Source: Pseudomonadota bacterium (GTDB taxonomy: Bacteria > Pseudomonadota > Alphaproteobacteria > Caulobacterales > Caulobacteraceae). From it: DNA of 14,768 nucleotides. Below, in pieces: positions 1-6,149 of the stretch (position 1 is the stretch's first letter; the number at the start of each line of letters is the position of its first letter). Both the position numbers and the translations under genes were made by a program. Location of the stretch: NCBI GenBank assembly GCA_023409795.1, contig JAEYQX010000138.1, forward strand, positions 1-14,768, given 5' to 3'. The notes beneath the pieces were generated by a model, which did not search any database, was not told the DNA's origin, and saw nothing but the letters and a program-made list of their open reading frames with translations.

Positions 1-179
1 GTCAGGACCCGCGTCTTGCCCGTGCCCGCGCCAGCCAGGACCAGAACCGGCCCCTCGGTCGTCTCGACCGCCAGACGCTGTTCCGGGTTCAGGCCGGACA
101 GGTAGTCGCTGACCCCCTGACCCTCAGGCGGCTGGGGGCGTGCAAGGTCGGAGATGCGGGGGGCGGGTACGTCAGTCAC
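1..179 (-). CDS. uvrD: UvrD/PcrA-type DNA helicase, N-terminal fragment (cut by window edge)
   Basis: This is the first 59 codons of a superfamily 1A ATP-dependent 3'-5' DNA helicase, which acts in nucleotide excision and mismatch repair or in clearing replication conflicts. The visible protein has a roughly 25-residue variable leader, then the Q-motif-like segment LNPEQRLAVETTEGP, then the Walker A region LVLAGAGTGKTRVLT. This order is characteristic of UvrD/PcrA. The start is taken as GTG at 179 (VTDVPAPR), and no strong ribosome binding site is visible upstream, so the start is uncertain. The gene is divergent from the two small membrane-protein genes at 327-790, with a 147-bp intergenic region. 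The sequence cannot separate uvrD from pcrA or another SF1A paralogue because only the first motifs are present. Family assignment is secure; the exact symbol is less so. Confidence 0.88.
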   Translation of the reverse strand, partial: MTDVPAPRISDLARPQPPEGQGVSDYLSGLNPEQRLAVETTEGPVLVLAGAGTGKTRVL

Positions 180-326
180 AGAACAGCAGGCTCGCGCATT
201 TGCGGAATCGAAATGAGAACATATGCAGCACAGAGGCCAAAGTCAGGCCCTGATGGCAAAGAGCCGACAGGAACCCGGCCTCAGCCCGGGTCGTTTCGCC
301 TCCAGCACATTGGGAAGGGAGATATC

Positions 327-512
327 ATGGCTGAGGGATCGCGTGGCGGCAGTAATGCCGGTCTGGCCTTTATCGTCGGCGGCCTGCTGGTCGTTGTGGC
401 GGTGCTGGCCTGGTTCGTCCTGGGCCGGGGCGGTGCGCCGGACGGCCGGGACGTGGATGTCGATGTCAACCTGCCCGAGGTGTCGGCACCGGCCAGTCCG
501 GCGGGCGACTAG
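327..512 (+). CDS. Small single-pass membrane protein, unknown function
   Basis: A 61-residue protein begins MAEGSRGGSNAG, followed by one hydrophobic helix (about residues 13-31, LAFIVGGLLVVVAVLAWFV) and an acidic, Pro/Ala-rich tail containing DVDVDVNLPEVSAP. The ATG at 327 was chosen over the upstream in-frame ATG at 213 because it has a good ribosome binding site (GGGAAGGGA at 312-320, 6 nt spacing) and because the upstream extension is low-complexity and non-homologous-looking. The topology suggests a short tail outside the membrane. The next gene starts 5 nt after its stop and has the same architecture, so the two probably form a bicistronic unit. I do not recognise a named family. Confidence 0.7.
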   Translation: MAEGSRGGSNAGLAFIVGGLLVVVAVLAWFVLGRGGAPDGRDVDVDVNLPEVSAPASPAGD

Positions 513-517
513 AGACC

Positions 518-790
518 ATGGAAACCCGGCCCGGCCCGGCTGCATCGGCGCGTCACCGGGATCGGCGACGGCTGGTGATCGTGGCGCTTGGCCTGCTGGT
601 CGTGCTGCTGGTCCTGGCGGTGGCAGGCATCCGGGTGGTGCAGATGCTGCGCCCCGAGGCGAGCGAGCCGGGGCTGGAACTGCGGGTGCCGGTGCCGGAC
701 CTGCCCGCTACCCCACGCCCGCCCGAGGCCCCGCCGGTGCCCTCGGTGCCTCGCCCGGTCGAACCGCCGACCGTCACGGCGGCTGAATAG
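518..790 (+). CDS. Small single-pass membrane protein with proline-rich tail
   Basis: A 90-residue protein has a basic N-terminus (RHRDRRR near residue 15), one strong hydrophobic helix (about 19-41, VIVALGLLVVLLVLAVAGIR), and a Pro/Glu/Val-rich tail (VPVPDLPATPRPPEAPP and onward) ending at TAG 788-790. It starts 5 nt after the stop of the preceding small membrane protein, which has the same design of short N-terminus, one helix and an acidic or proline-rich exterior tail, so the pair is likely co-transcribed and may be functionally paired. The positively charged N-terminus predicts N-in, tail in the periplasm. Only 22 bp separate it from the convergent stop of the ribbon-helix-helix gene. 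No family recognised. Confidence 0.65.
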   Translation: METRPGPAASARHRDRRRLVIVALGLLVVLLVLAVAGIRVVQMLRPEASEPGLELRVPVPDLPATPRPPEAPPVPSVPRPVEPPTVTAAE

Positions 791-812
791 CCGGGGTTGC
801 CAGGGGCCGGGG

Positions 813-1061
813 CTAGGCGTCGGCGTCCCCGGGCTCCTCGGCAAAGCGGCGATCGCCGCCTGCCCACTGCAGCGCCAGCACGCGGCAGGCCGAGGCCAGC
901 GGCCGACGTCCGCGCCAGGCGTCGATGCGGATCAGAAGCCCCGCCCGGGTCAGGTTCAGCTCCTGGCCGATACTGTCCAGGACCGCCCAGAACTCAGGCT
1001 CCAGCGCCACGGAGGTGGCGTGGCCGGACAGGAGGACGGAGCGCTTTGACAGGCTGCTCAC
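813..1061 (-). CDS. Ribbon-helix-helix domain protein (RHH_4-like)
   Basis: An 82-residue protein begins SSLSKRSVLLSGHATSVALEPEFW and continues through VLDSIGQELNLTRAGLLIRIDAWRG. This pattern (basic residues, short beta-strand, H/R-T-S-V-A-LEPEFW, then two helices) matches the small alphaproteobacterial ribbon-helix-helix family. RHH proteins usually dimerise and bind DNA through the N-terminal beta ribbon, so a role as a small transcription factor is likely, but the target is unknown. The start is GTG at 1061; there is no strong ribosome binding site directly upstream. A 25-codon reading frame with a better Shine-Dalgarno ends 4 nt before it, which could mean translation is coupled. It is convergent with the small membrane-protein pair. 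Confidence 0.75.
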   Translation of the reverse strand: MSSLSKRSVLLSGHATSVALEPEFWAVLDSIGQELNLTRAGLLIRIDAWRGRRPLASACRVLALQWAGGDRRFAEEPGDADA

Positions 1062-1065
1062 GGGT

Positions 1066-1143
1066 CTATGCCGCCGCCTCGGGGCCAGCCAGCCGAGGGC
1101 TGGCGGGGACGGGCAGGCAGGCGCGGCAGGGGGCAGGCTTCAT
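1066..1143 (-). CDS. Possible 25-residue leader peptide upstream of the RHH gene
   Basis: A short frame on the minus strand starts ATG at 1143 and reads MKPAPCRACLPVPASPR, then LAGPEAAA, with TAG at 1066-1068. It is preceded by GGAG with 6 nt spacing and, further up, a TTATAA box-like hexamer near 1171. It ends 4 nt before the GTG of the RHH gene. Inside it lies a perfect 7-bp hairpin (GCCAGCC, 3-nt loop, GGCTGGC at 1088-1104). Two Cys codons (CRAC) sit near the start. This arrangement resembles a regulatory leader, but there is no codon-bias or homology evidence, so it may be chance. Confidence 0.25.
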   Translation of the reverse strand: MKPAPCRACLPVPASPRLAGPEAAA

Positions 1144-1268
1144 GTCAGGCTCCGGTGTGGCGATCACTTTATAAGACAAGCCGCCGCCCATGGGATTTCT
1201 AATCTGGCGCTGCGCAGGCATCGGGCCTAACAGCACCTCCACCGGGGTTCTTTTAAGGAAGGTTTGCC

Positions 1269-2189
1269 GTGGGATCGTCTGAACGGACGGCAGGGCGGGT
1301 CGATGCGGCCGGCTATGCCAGCGTGGCCATTTGCGCCCTGGTCTGGGGGACGACCTGGTATGCCATCACCTTCCAGCTGGGCGCGACCCACGCGGCGGTT
1401 TCGGTGGCGCTGAGGTTCGGTTTTGCGGCCCTGGGCCTGGCCCTGGTCGCGCGGCTGATGAAGTCCAGTCTCAGGCTGACGCGGGCCCAGCACCTGGCGG
1501 CGGCGGGGCAGGGGCTGTTTGCCTTTTCGATCTCCTATTTCTTTGTCTATGCCGCCGAGGAACAGATTGCCTCGGCCGTGGTGGCCATCATCTTTGCGGC
1601 CCTGGCCTTTGTGAACCTGATCCTGTTCCGCCTGCTGTCAGGCCAGAAGGCCGCGGCGGGGGCCTGGATCGGGGCCGGGCTGGGCGTCATCGGCGTGGCG
1701 GCCCTGTCGGCGGGCGAAATCATGAAGGCCGACCTGGGCGACAAGGCCGCCCTGGGCCTGGCCTTTGGCCTGACGGCGGTCCTGGCCTCGGCGCTGGGCA
1801 ACTGGTTCGCCTGGCGCGCGCAAAGGGCGGGGGCGGCCGTGATACCGGCCACGGCCTGGGCCATGGGCTATGGCACGGTCTTCCTGGTGGCATTCATCAC
1901 CGTGGCGGGCATCAGCTGGGCGGTGGACTGGACCGCGTCCTATATCGCGTCGCTGGTCTATCTGACGCTGATCGGGTCCGTGGTGACCTTTGGCCTCTAC
2001 TTCACCCTGGCCCGGCGGCATGGCTATGCGCTGGCCAGCTATATCTCGGCCCTGACCCCGCCGATCGCCATGGTCGTCTCGGTGATCTTTGAAGGGGCGC
2101 GGTTCGGGTGGCCGGCCCTGGTCGGGCTGGGCCTGGTGCTGGCTGGGCAGGTCTGCCTGATGCGCGCGCCCAAGAAGTCGGCGGCCTAG
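1269..2189 (+). CDS. EamA/DMT-superfamily permease (RhaT/YdcZ-like exporter)
   Basis: A 306-residue inner-membrane protein with about ten hydrophobic helices arranged as two homologous EamA repeats (roughly residues 15-145 and 160-300). The first repeat opens with the typical ALVWGTTWYAITFQLG signature, with Trp-Gly at the end of helix 1, and the second carries LGNWFAWRAQR and the late ALTPPIAMVVSVIFEG segment seen near the end of this family. DMT permeases export or exchange metabolites such as amino acids, and the substrate cannot be read from sequence. The GTG start at 1269 has an excellent AAGGAAGG ribosome binding site. Its TAG stop at 2187-2189 overlaps the stop of the convergent DUF4169 gene in the tetranucleotide CTAG, so the two transcripts must read into each other. 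Confidence 0.9.
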   Translation: MGSSERTAGRVDAAGYASVAICALVWGTTWYAITFQLGATHAAVSVALRFGFAALGLALVARLMKSSLRLTRAQHLAAAGQGLFAFSISYFFVYAAEEQIASAVVAIIFAALAFVNLILFRLLSGQKAAAGAWIGAGLGVIGVAALSAGEIMKADLGDKAALGLAFGLTAVLASALGNWFAWRAQRAGAAVIPATAWAMGYGTVFLVAFITVAGISWAVDWTASYIASLVYLTLIGSVVTFGLYFTLARRHGYALASYISALTPPIAMVVSVIFEGARFGWPALVGLGLVLAGQVCLMRAPKKSAA

Positions 2190-2362
2190 TCGTCCAGCCT
2201 GTGACCGTCCAGGTCCGCCTCGGCGCGGGCCCGGGCCGTGGTCGCGGCGGTGCGCTCGGCCTTGGTACGGCCAAAGGCCAGGCGGTTGGCCTCGGCCGTG
2301 CGCCGGGCCTCGGCCCGGTCACGCGACTTTCGGGCACGGTTCAGGTTGATGATCTCAGCCAT
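2186..2362 (-). CDS. DUF4169 family small basic protein
   Basis: A 58-residue, strongly charged protein begins MAEIINLNRARKSRDRAEAR and continues as an Arg/Ala/Glu-rich helix ending GHRLDD. The opening (A/S-E-I-I-N-L-N-R-A-R-K) is the hallmark of DUF4169, a small family widespread in Alphaproteobacteria with no known biochemical function. The whole chain is predicted to be one long helix. Its ATG lies inside the last codons of the patatin-like gene (8-nt overlap, 2355-2362), with the GGAGGAGG-type Shine-Dalgarno located in the patatin coding sequence, so translation is probably coupled. Its stop shares CTAG with the stop of the EamA gene on the other strand. Confidence 0.85.
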   Translation of the reverse strand: MAEIINLNRARKSRDRAEARRTAEANRLAFGRTKAERTAATTARARAEADLDGHRLDD

Positions 2363-3644
2363 GGTCAGCCTCCTCCACGCTCAGGGTTTCCTCGTCCGAC
2401 GGGGCTTCGCCGCCGGGCTCCTGGGCCGTGGGCTCGGGGATGGCCAGTTCGGACGGAATGGCGCTTTCGGGCAGGTCATTGGCGGGGACGAAATCGGTCG
2501 AGGGGTCGGTCTGGTCCAGCCGGCGCCAGGCCGAGCCGTCCAGCCCGCGCTGGCGCGCCAGCTCGAACAGGGCCGTCATGGACTCCTGCTTGAACGACAG
2601 GGCCGAGGCCTGGACATTGTCGGGAATGGCGGTGAAGGACAGCTCAAGGTGATTGCGCCGGGCAAAGCCGGCGGTGACGGCCAGGTGGGTGCGCAGCGAG
2701 GCCTTGCTCATGCTGTCATAGGTGCGGCCCAGGATCCCGGCCAGGCTGCCGGTCGTGGTGCCCGTGTTGCGCCCGGTCTGGCCATTGACCACGACATAGA
2801 GGGCCCCCGACCCGGTCTGGGCATCAAGGCGTGGCGAGGTCCACAGCATCAACCCCTCCGGCACGGCAAGATAGGGGATGTTGACCCCGCCATCGACGTG
2901 CATCTCCATCAGCACCTCGCCCTCTGGCGACAGGCCGGGGATCAGGACGGGCGGGAAGACGCCGGGAATGGAGGCCGAGGCCACCAGGACCTGCTTGAAC
3001 AGGGCCCGGGCCCCCTCGTCGCCGCGGGTGGCGATCCGGCCCATGTCCCAGATGACCGACTGCTGGTTGTCCAGGTTGGTGGTGGCGACCAGGAGCCGGC
3101 GGCCCTTGGCGTGCTCGGCGGCGACGGCGGCCAGCAACTCGGGCGTCACATAGGTCTCGACCAGGTGATGCAGGCGCTTGGACGAGAACAGGCTGGGGTT
3201 GAAGGCGGCGGCAAAGCTGCGGATGCCGATCAGGTCATTGGTCTCGCCACTGGTATAGGCCTGGCGCAGCTGGGGGTCCCATTCGGGGCCCAGGAAGGCG
3301 AAGGGGGCCGCAAGGGCTCCGGTCGAGACGCCGGTGACCACGTCGAACCGGGGGCGCTTGCCGCTCTCGCTCCAGCCGACCAGCAGGCCGGCCCCATAGG
3401 CCCCGTTGGCCCCGCCGCCGGACAGGGCCAGGATGGTGGTGCGCTTGCCATCCGCCATCAGGTTGCCGAACTCGCTCAGGAAGTCGGTGACGCGGGCGTC
3501 CAGGCTGGCCTGGGCGTGGGCCGGGGTGATCGGAGAGGTGGGGTCGGTCAGCCGCAGGGGGCCTTCGGGCCGGTCAAGGGTGCCGCACGCTGCCAGGCTT
3601 AAGGTCATCAGGGCAGCAGCGAGTGGGCGTAGCAGTGTGCGCAT
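2355..3644 (-). CDS. Patatin-like phospholipase, predicted lipoprotein
   Basis: A 429-residue serine lipid hydrolase. The start at ATG 3644 was chosen over the longer frame (to 3752) because it gives a clean lipoprotein signal peptide, MRTLLRPLAAALMTLSLAAC, with the lipobox Cys at residue 20, and has GGAAG upstream. The patatin core follows: the oxyanion-hole loop SGGGANGAYGAG near residues 75-86, the nucleophile elbow GVSTG with Ser107, and the catalytic-dyad aspartate in VDGGV (Asp251). These together predict phospholipase A or acyl-hydrolase activity on the periplasmic side, anchored to a membrane. The C-terminal 40 residues are acidic and Pro/Glu-rich, probably disordered. It overlaps the DUF4169 start by 8 nt. 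Natural substrate unknown. Confidence 0.88.
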   Translation of the reverse strand: MRTLLRPLAAALMTLSLAACGTLDRPEGPLRLTDPTSPITPAHAQASLDARVTDFLSEFGNLMADGKRTTILALSGGGANGAYGAGLLVGWSESGKRPRFDVVTGVSTGALAAPFAFLGPEWDPQLRQAYTSGETNDLIGIRSFAAAFNPSLFSSKRLHHLVETYVTPELLAAVAAEHAKGRRLLVATTNLDNQQSVIWDMGRIATRGDEGARALFKQVLVASASIPGVFPPVLIPGLSPEGEVLMEMHVDGGVNIPYLAVPEGLMLWTSPRLDAQTGSGALYVVVNGQTGRNTGTTTGSLAGILGRTYDSMSKASLRTHLAVTAGFARRNHLELSFTAIPDNVQASALSFKQESMTALFELARQRGLDGSAWRRLDQTDPSTDFVPANDLPESAIPSELAIPEPTAQEPGGEAPSDEETLSVEEADHG

Positions 3645-3753
3645 GGGCTTCCGAGCCGGACCGGGGTTCTGGGTCAACACTATCGGACAAGCGTGACAGA
3701 AGGCCAATGGGTTCCCGCATGGGGCGGGGCCATGCCTGGGACAAATGGCCACG

Positions 3754-3785
3754 AAAAACGCCGACCGGAGCGATCCGGTCGGCGT
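3754..3785 (-). terminator. Rho-independent terminator of fumC
   Basis: On the minus strand, 28 nt after the fumC stop, ACGCCGACCGGA and TCCGGTCGGCGT form a perfect 12-bp stem around a TCGC tetraloop, followed by a run of five T (3754-3758). It is a textbook intrinsic terminator, separating fumC from the patatin gene 110 bp further on. Confidence 0.93.
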
Positions 3786-3812
3786 CTTGCCGTCATGGGA
3801 TGAGGACGCGGC

Positions 3813-5204
3813 TTAGCGCGGCGAGATCATGTTTTCCGGACGGACATACTGGTCGAACTCTTCGTTCGTCAGATAGCCACCGCCGACGGCTTCCTCGCGC
3901 AGGGTGGTGCCGTTCTTGTGCGCGGTCTTGGCGATCTTGGCGCAGGCGTCATAGCCCAGCTTGCCGTTCAGGGCGGTGACCAGCATCAGCGAGTTTTCGA
4001 GGCCACGCTTGATGTTGTCCTCGCGCGGCTCGATGCCGACGACGCAGTTGTCGGTGAAGCTGATGGCGGCATCGGCGACCAGACGGACCGACTGCAGGAA
4101 GTTGTAGGCCATCACCGGGTTGAAGACGTTCAGCTCGAAGTGGCCTTGCGAACCGGCGAAGGTCAGGGTGGCGTGGTTGCCGAACACCTGGGCGCAGACC
4201 TGGGTCAGGGCTTCACACTGGGTCGGGTTCACCTTGCCCGGCATGATCGACGAGCCCGGCTCGTTTTCCGGCAGGGCCAGTTCGCCCAGACCCGAACGCG
4301 GACCCGAACCGAGGAAGCGGATGTCGTTGGCGATCTTGAACAGCGAGGCGGCCACGGTGTTGATGGCACCGTGCGAGAACACCATGGCGTCGTGGGCCGC
4401 CAGGGCCTCGAACTTGTTCGGGGCGGTGGTGAAGCCCAGGCCGGTGATCCTGGCGATGTTCTCGGCGACCTTTTCAGCGAAGCCGACCGGCGCGTTCAGG
4501 CCGGTGCCGACGGCGGTGCCGCCCTGGGCCAGTTCCATCAGCTTGGGGAGGGTCTGTTCGATGCGCTCGATGCCGTTGGCGACCTGCTGGGCATAGCCGC
4601 CGAACTCCTGACCCAGGGTCAGCGGGGTGGCGTCCTGGGTGTGGGTGCGGCCGATCTTGATGATGTGGGCCCAGGCCTTGGCCTTGGCGTCCAGCGCGGC
4701 GTGCAGGTGCTTCAGGGCCGGGATCAGGTCGTTGACCACCTGCTCGGCGCAGGCGACGTGCATGGCCGTCGGATAGGTGTCGTTCGACGACTGGCTCATG
4801 TTGACGTGGTCGTTCGGGTGAACCGGCTTCTTGGTGCCCATTTCACCGCCCAGGATCTCGATGGCGCGGTTCGAGATGACCTCGTTGGCGTTCATGTTGG
4901 ACTGGGTGCCCGAGCCGGTCTGCCAGACGACCAGCGGGAAGTGGTCGTTCAGCTTGCCTTCGATGACTTCGTTGGCGGCCTTGATGATGGCGTCGGCCAG
5001 ACCAGCGTCAAGCTTGCCCAGATCGCGGTTGGTTTCAGCGGCGGCGCGCTTGACGATGCCCAGGGCGCGGACGACCGGAAGCGGCTGCTTTTCCCAGCCA
5101 ATCTTGAAGTTGCCGAGCGAACGCTGGGCTTGCGCGCCCCAGTAGCGGTCGGCTGCGACCTCGATCGGGCCAAAAGTATCGGTTTCGGTGCGGACGTTGC
5201 TCAT
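3813..5204 (-). CDS. fumC: Class II fumarate hydratase
   Basis: A 463-residue iron-independent fumarase, converting fumarate to L-malate in the TCA cycle as a cytosolic homotetramer. It shows all superfamily signatures: the first active-site block GSGTQSNMNANEVISNRA (about 97-114), HPNDHVNMSQSSNDTYPTAMH (about 129-149), GRTHTQDATPLTLGQEF with His188, and the fumarase/aspartase signature GSSIMPGKVNP with Ser318. His188 and Ser318 fall at the same positions as the catalytic residues of the E. coli enzyme. The ATG at 5204 is preferred to the GTG one codon upstream because it sits 6 nt after GAGAG. The length is normal for FumC. It is transcribed alone, with its own terminator, and is divergent from the RusA-like gene. 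Confidence 0.97.
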   Translation of the reverse strand: MSNVRTETDTFGPIEVAADRYWGAQAQRSLGNFKIGWEKQPLPVVRALGIVKRAAAETNRDLGKLDAGLADAIIKAANEVIEGKLNDHFPLVVWQTGSGTQSNMNANEVISNRAIEILGGEMGTKKPVHPNDHVNMSQSSNDTYPTAMHVACAEQVVNDLIPALKHLHAALDAKAKAWAHIIKIGRTHTQDATPLTLGQEFGGYAQQVANGIERIEQTLPKLMELAQGGTAVGTGLNAPVGFAEKVAENIARITGLGFTTAPNKFEALAAHDAMVFSHGAINTVAASLFKIANDIRFLGSGPRSGLGELALPENEPGSSIMPGKVNPTQCEALTQVCAQVFGNHATLTFAGSQGHFELNVFNPVMAYNFLQSVRLVADAAISFTDNCVVGIEPREDNIKRGLENSLMLVTALNGKLGYDACAKIAKTAHKNGTTLREEAVGGGYLTNEEFDQYVRPENMISPR

Positions 5205-5239
5205 CACGAACTCTCAGACGTGGCGGGAAGTTGGTTGGG

Positions 5240-5267
5240 GGTGTAGCACTTGCCGCCGTCAGGGCAA
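5240..5267 (-). promoter_or_regulatory. Possible fumC promoter
   Basis: On the minus strand, TTGCCC (5262-5267) and TACACC (5240-5245) are separated by 16 bp and lie about 36 bp upstream of the fumC start. They resemble sigma-70-type elements but match only partly, so this is a weak prediction. Confidence 0.3.
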
Positions 5268-5296
5268 GGCAGCCCGACCAGGGATTGAAGGGCTTT

Positions 5297-5656
5297 TTGC
5301 GCGTGGACGGCTGGATTGGCACCGGGAAGGTGCGGGGACGACAGGTGGGCGAAACCGTCGAGATCACCATCGACGGCCTGACCACCCAGGCCAAGTACTA
5401 CAAGCCCCTGGTGTATGAGTTCATGCGCAAGGAATGGCAGTCACGCCCGTCCTGGGGCGACCATGTGGTCGAGATCCGCATGGAGCACATTGGCGATCCG
5501 CCCTGGATGGACCTGGACAACCTGGCCAAGGCCCTGCTGGATTCCATCAAGGGCTACCTGTTCCATGACGACAGTCAGGTCGCCCGGCTGCTGGTCGAGC
5601 GCTTCGAGGGCGAGCGTGAGCGGATCACCATCCGCTGCTTCCGGCGTCAGGCCTGA
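5297..5656 (+). CDS. RusA-family Holliday junction resolvase-like endonuclease
   Basis: A 119-residue protein of the usual RusA length. RusA enzymes are dimeric, Mg-dependent nucleases that cut four-way DNA junctions. The family core is clear: KYYKPLVYEFMRKEW near residue 33, then PPWMDLDNLAKALLDSIKG with Asp72 and Asp74 and Lys78, then LFHDDSQVARLLVERFEG with Asp91/Asp92. These correspond to the catalytic DLDNLxK and DD motifs of E. coli RusA. The start is uncertain: TTG 5297 has GAAGGG with about 5 nt spacing, GTG 5303 gives VDGWIGTG, and GTG 5345 is shorter still. Its last 10 nt overlap the 3' end of the convergent GFA gene. No phage genes surround it, although RusA is often of prophage origin. 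Confidence 0.82.
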   Translation: MRVDGWIGTGKVRGRQVGETVEITIDGLTTQAKYYKPLVYEFMRKEWQSRPSWGDHVVEIRMEHIGDPPWMDLDNLAKALLDSIKGYLFHDDSQVARLLVERFEGERERITIRCFRRQA

Positions 5657-6048
5657 GGCGGGAACCGCTCAAAGGCGGGCAGGGCGTCCAGGTGCTTCAT
5701 CCAGTCCAGGCGCTCGGCGGTCTGGATGTGGGCCTCCAGCGACAGGGCATTGGGATCATCCAGGGTGCCCGACTGAACATCGATCATGCCGGGCAGCACG
5801 GCCTCGTTCAGGTAGAAGAGGCTGGTGCCGCAGCGGTCGCAGAACAGCCGCCGGGCATTGGCGGACGAGGCATAGGCCGCGGGCTCGCCACTGATCTCGA
5901 CCTGGCCGCGCGGGACCATGGCCCAGCCGACGGCCGGGGCTCCAGACGCGCGACGGCAATCCGTGCAGTGGCACAGGGCGTGGCGCGCCCCCTCAAGCTC
6001 CATCTGATAGCGAACCGCGCCGCAATGGCACCCACCGCCCAGCTTCAT
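5647..6048 (-). CDS. GFA/CENP-V family zinc-binding protein
   Basis: A 133-residue protein of the glutathione-dependent formaldehyde-activating enzyme (GFA/CENP-V) fold. Zinc ligands are in the standard pattern: CHC at residues 7-9 (GGGCHCGAVRY), CHCTDC at 26-31, and CDRCG at 70-74 after the ARRLFC strand. Most bacterial members have unproven function, and the name should not be read as evidence of formaldehyde chemistry. The ATG at 6048 has a strong GGGAG ribosome binding site 6 nt upstream. A LexA-type box lies 20-34 bp upstream, which would place the gene in the SOS regulon. It is convergent with, and overlaps by 10 nt, the RusA-like gene. Confidence 0.88.
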   Translation of the reverse strand: MKLGGGCHCGAVRYQMELEGARHALCHCTDCRRASGAPAVGWAMVPRGQVEISGEPAAYASSANARRLFCDRCGTSLFYLNEAVLPGMIDVQSGTLDDPNALSLEAHIQTAERLDWMKHLDALPAFERFPPQA

Positions 6049-6067
6049 ATCAATCTCCCTCGATCAT

Positions 6068-6082
6068 GTTCCCTTTATGTTC
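6068..6082. promoter_or_regulatory. Putative LexA box (GTTC-N7-GTTC)
   Basis: GTTCCCTTTATGTTC is an exact match to the direct-repeat LexA operator known in Alphaproteobacteria (GTTCN7GTTC). It lies 20 bp upstream of the GFA gene start, in the position of its promoter (read on the minus strand as GAACATAAAGGGAAC, which also holds a possible -10). No convincing gene starts on the plus strand beside it. Confidence 0.72.
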
Positions 6083-6149
6083 TATGCGCCTGATGAGCGC
6101 CAAAGGGAAGCGAAAATTCGGGCTGCGGGGCCTGAGCCGGTCCGGCCGG

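Noticed and set aside
2238..3602. Plus-strand open frame of about 450 codons antisense to the patatin-like gene
   Set aside because: Gly/Ala/Arg/Gln-rich low-complexity translation with no domain, typical of the antisense frame in GC-rich coding DNA; the minus-strand protein has full catalytic motifs.
3918..5246. Plus-strand open frame of about 440 codons antisense to fumC
   Set aside because: The minus-strand frame is clearly fumarase; this frame is a low-complexity shadow.
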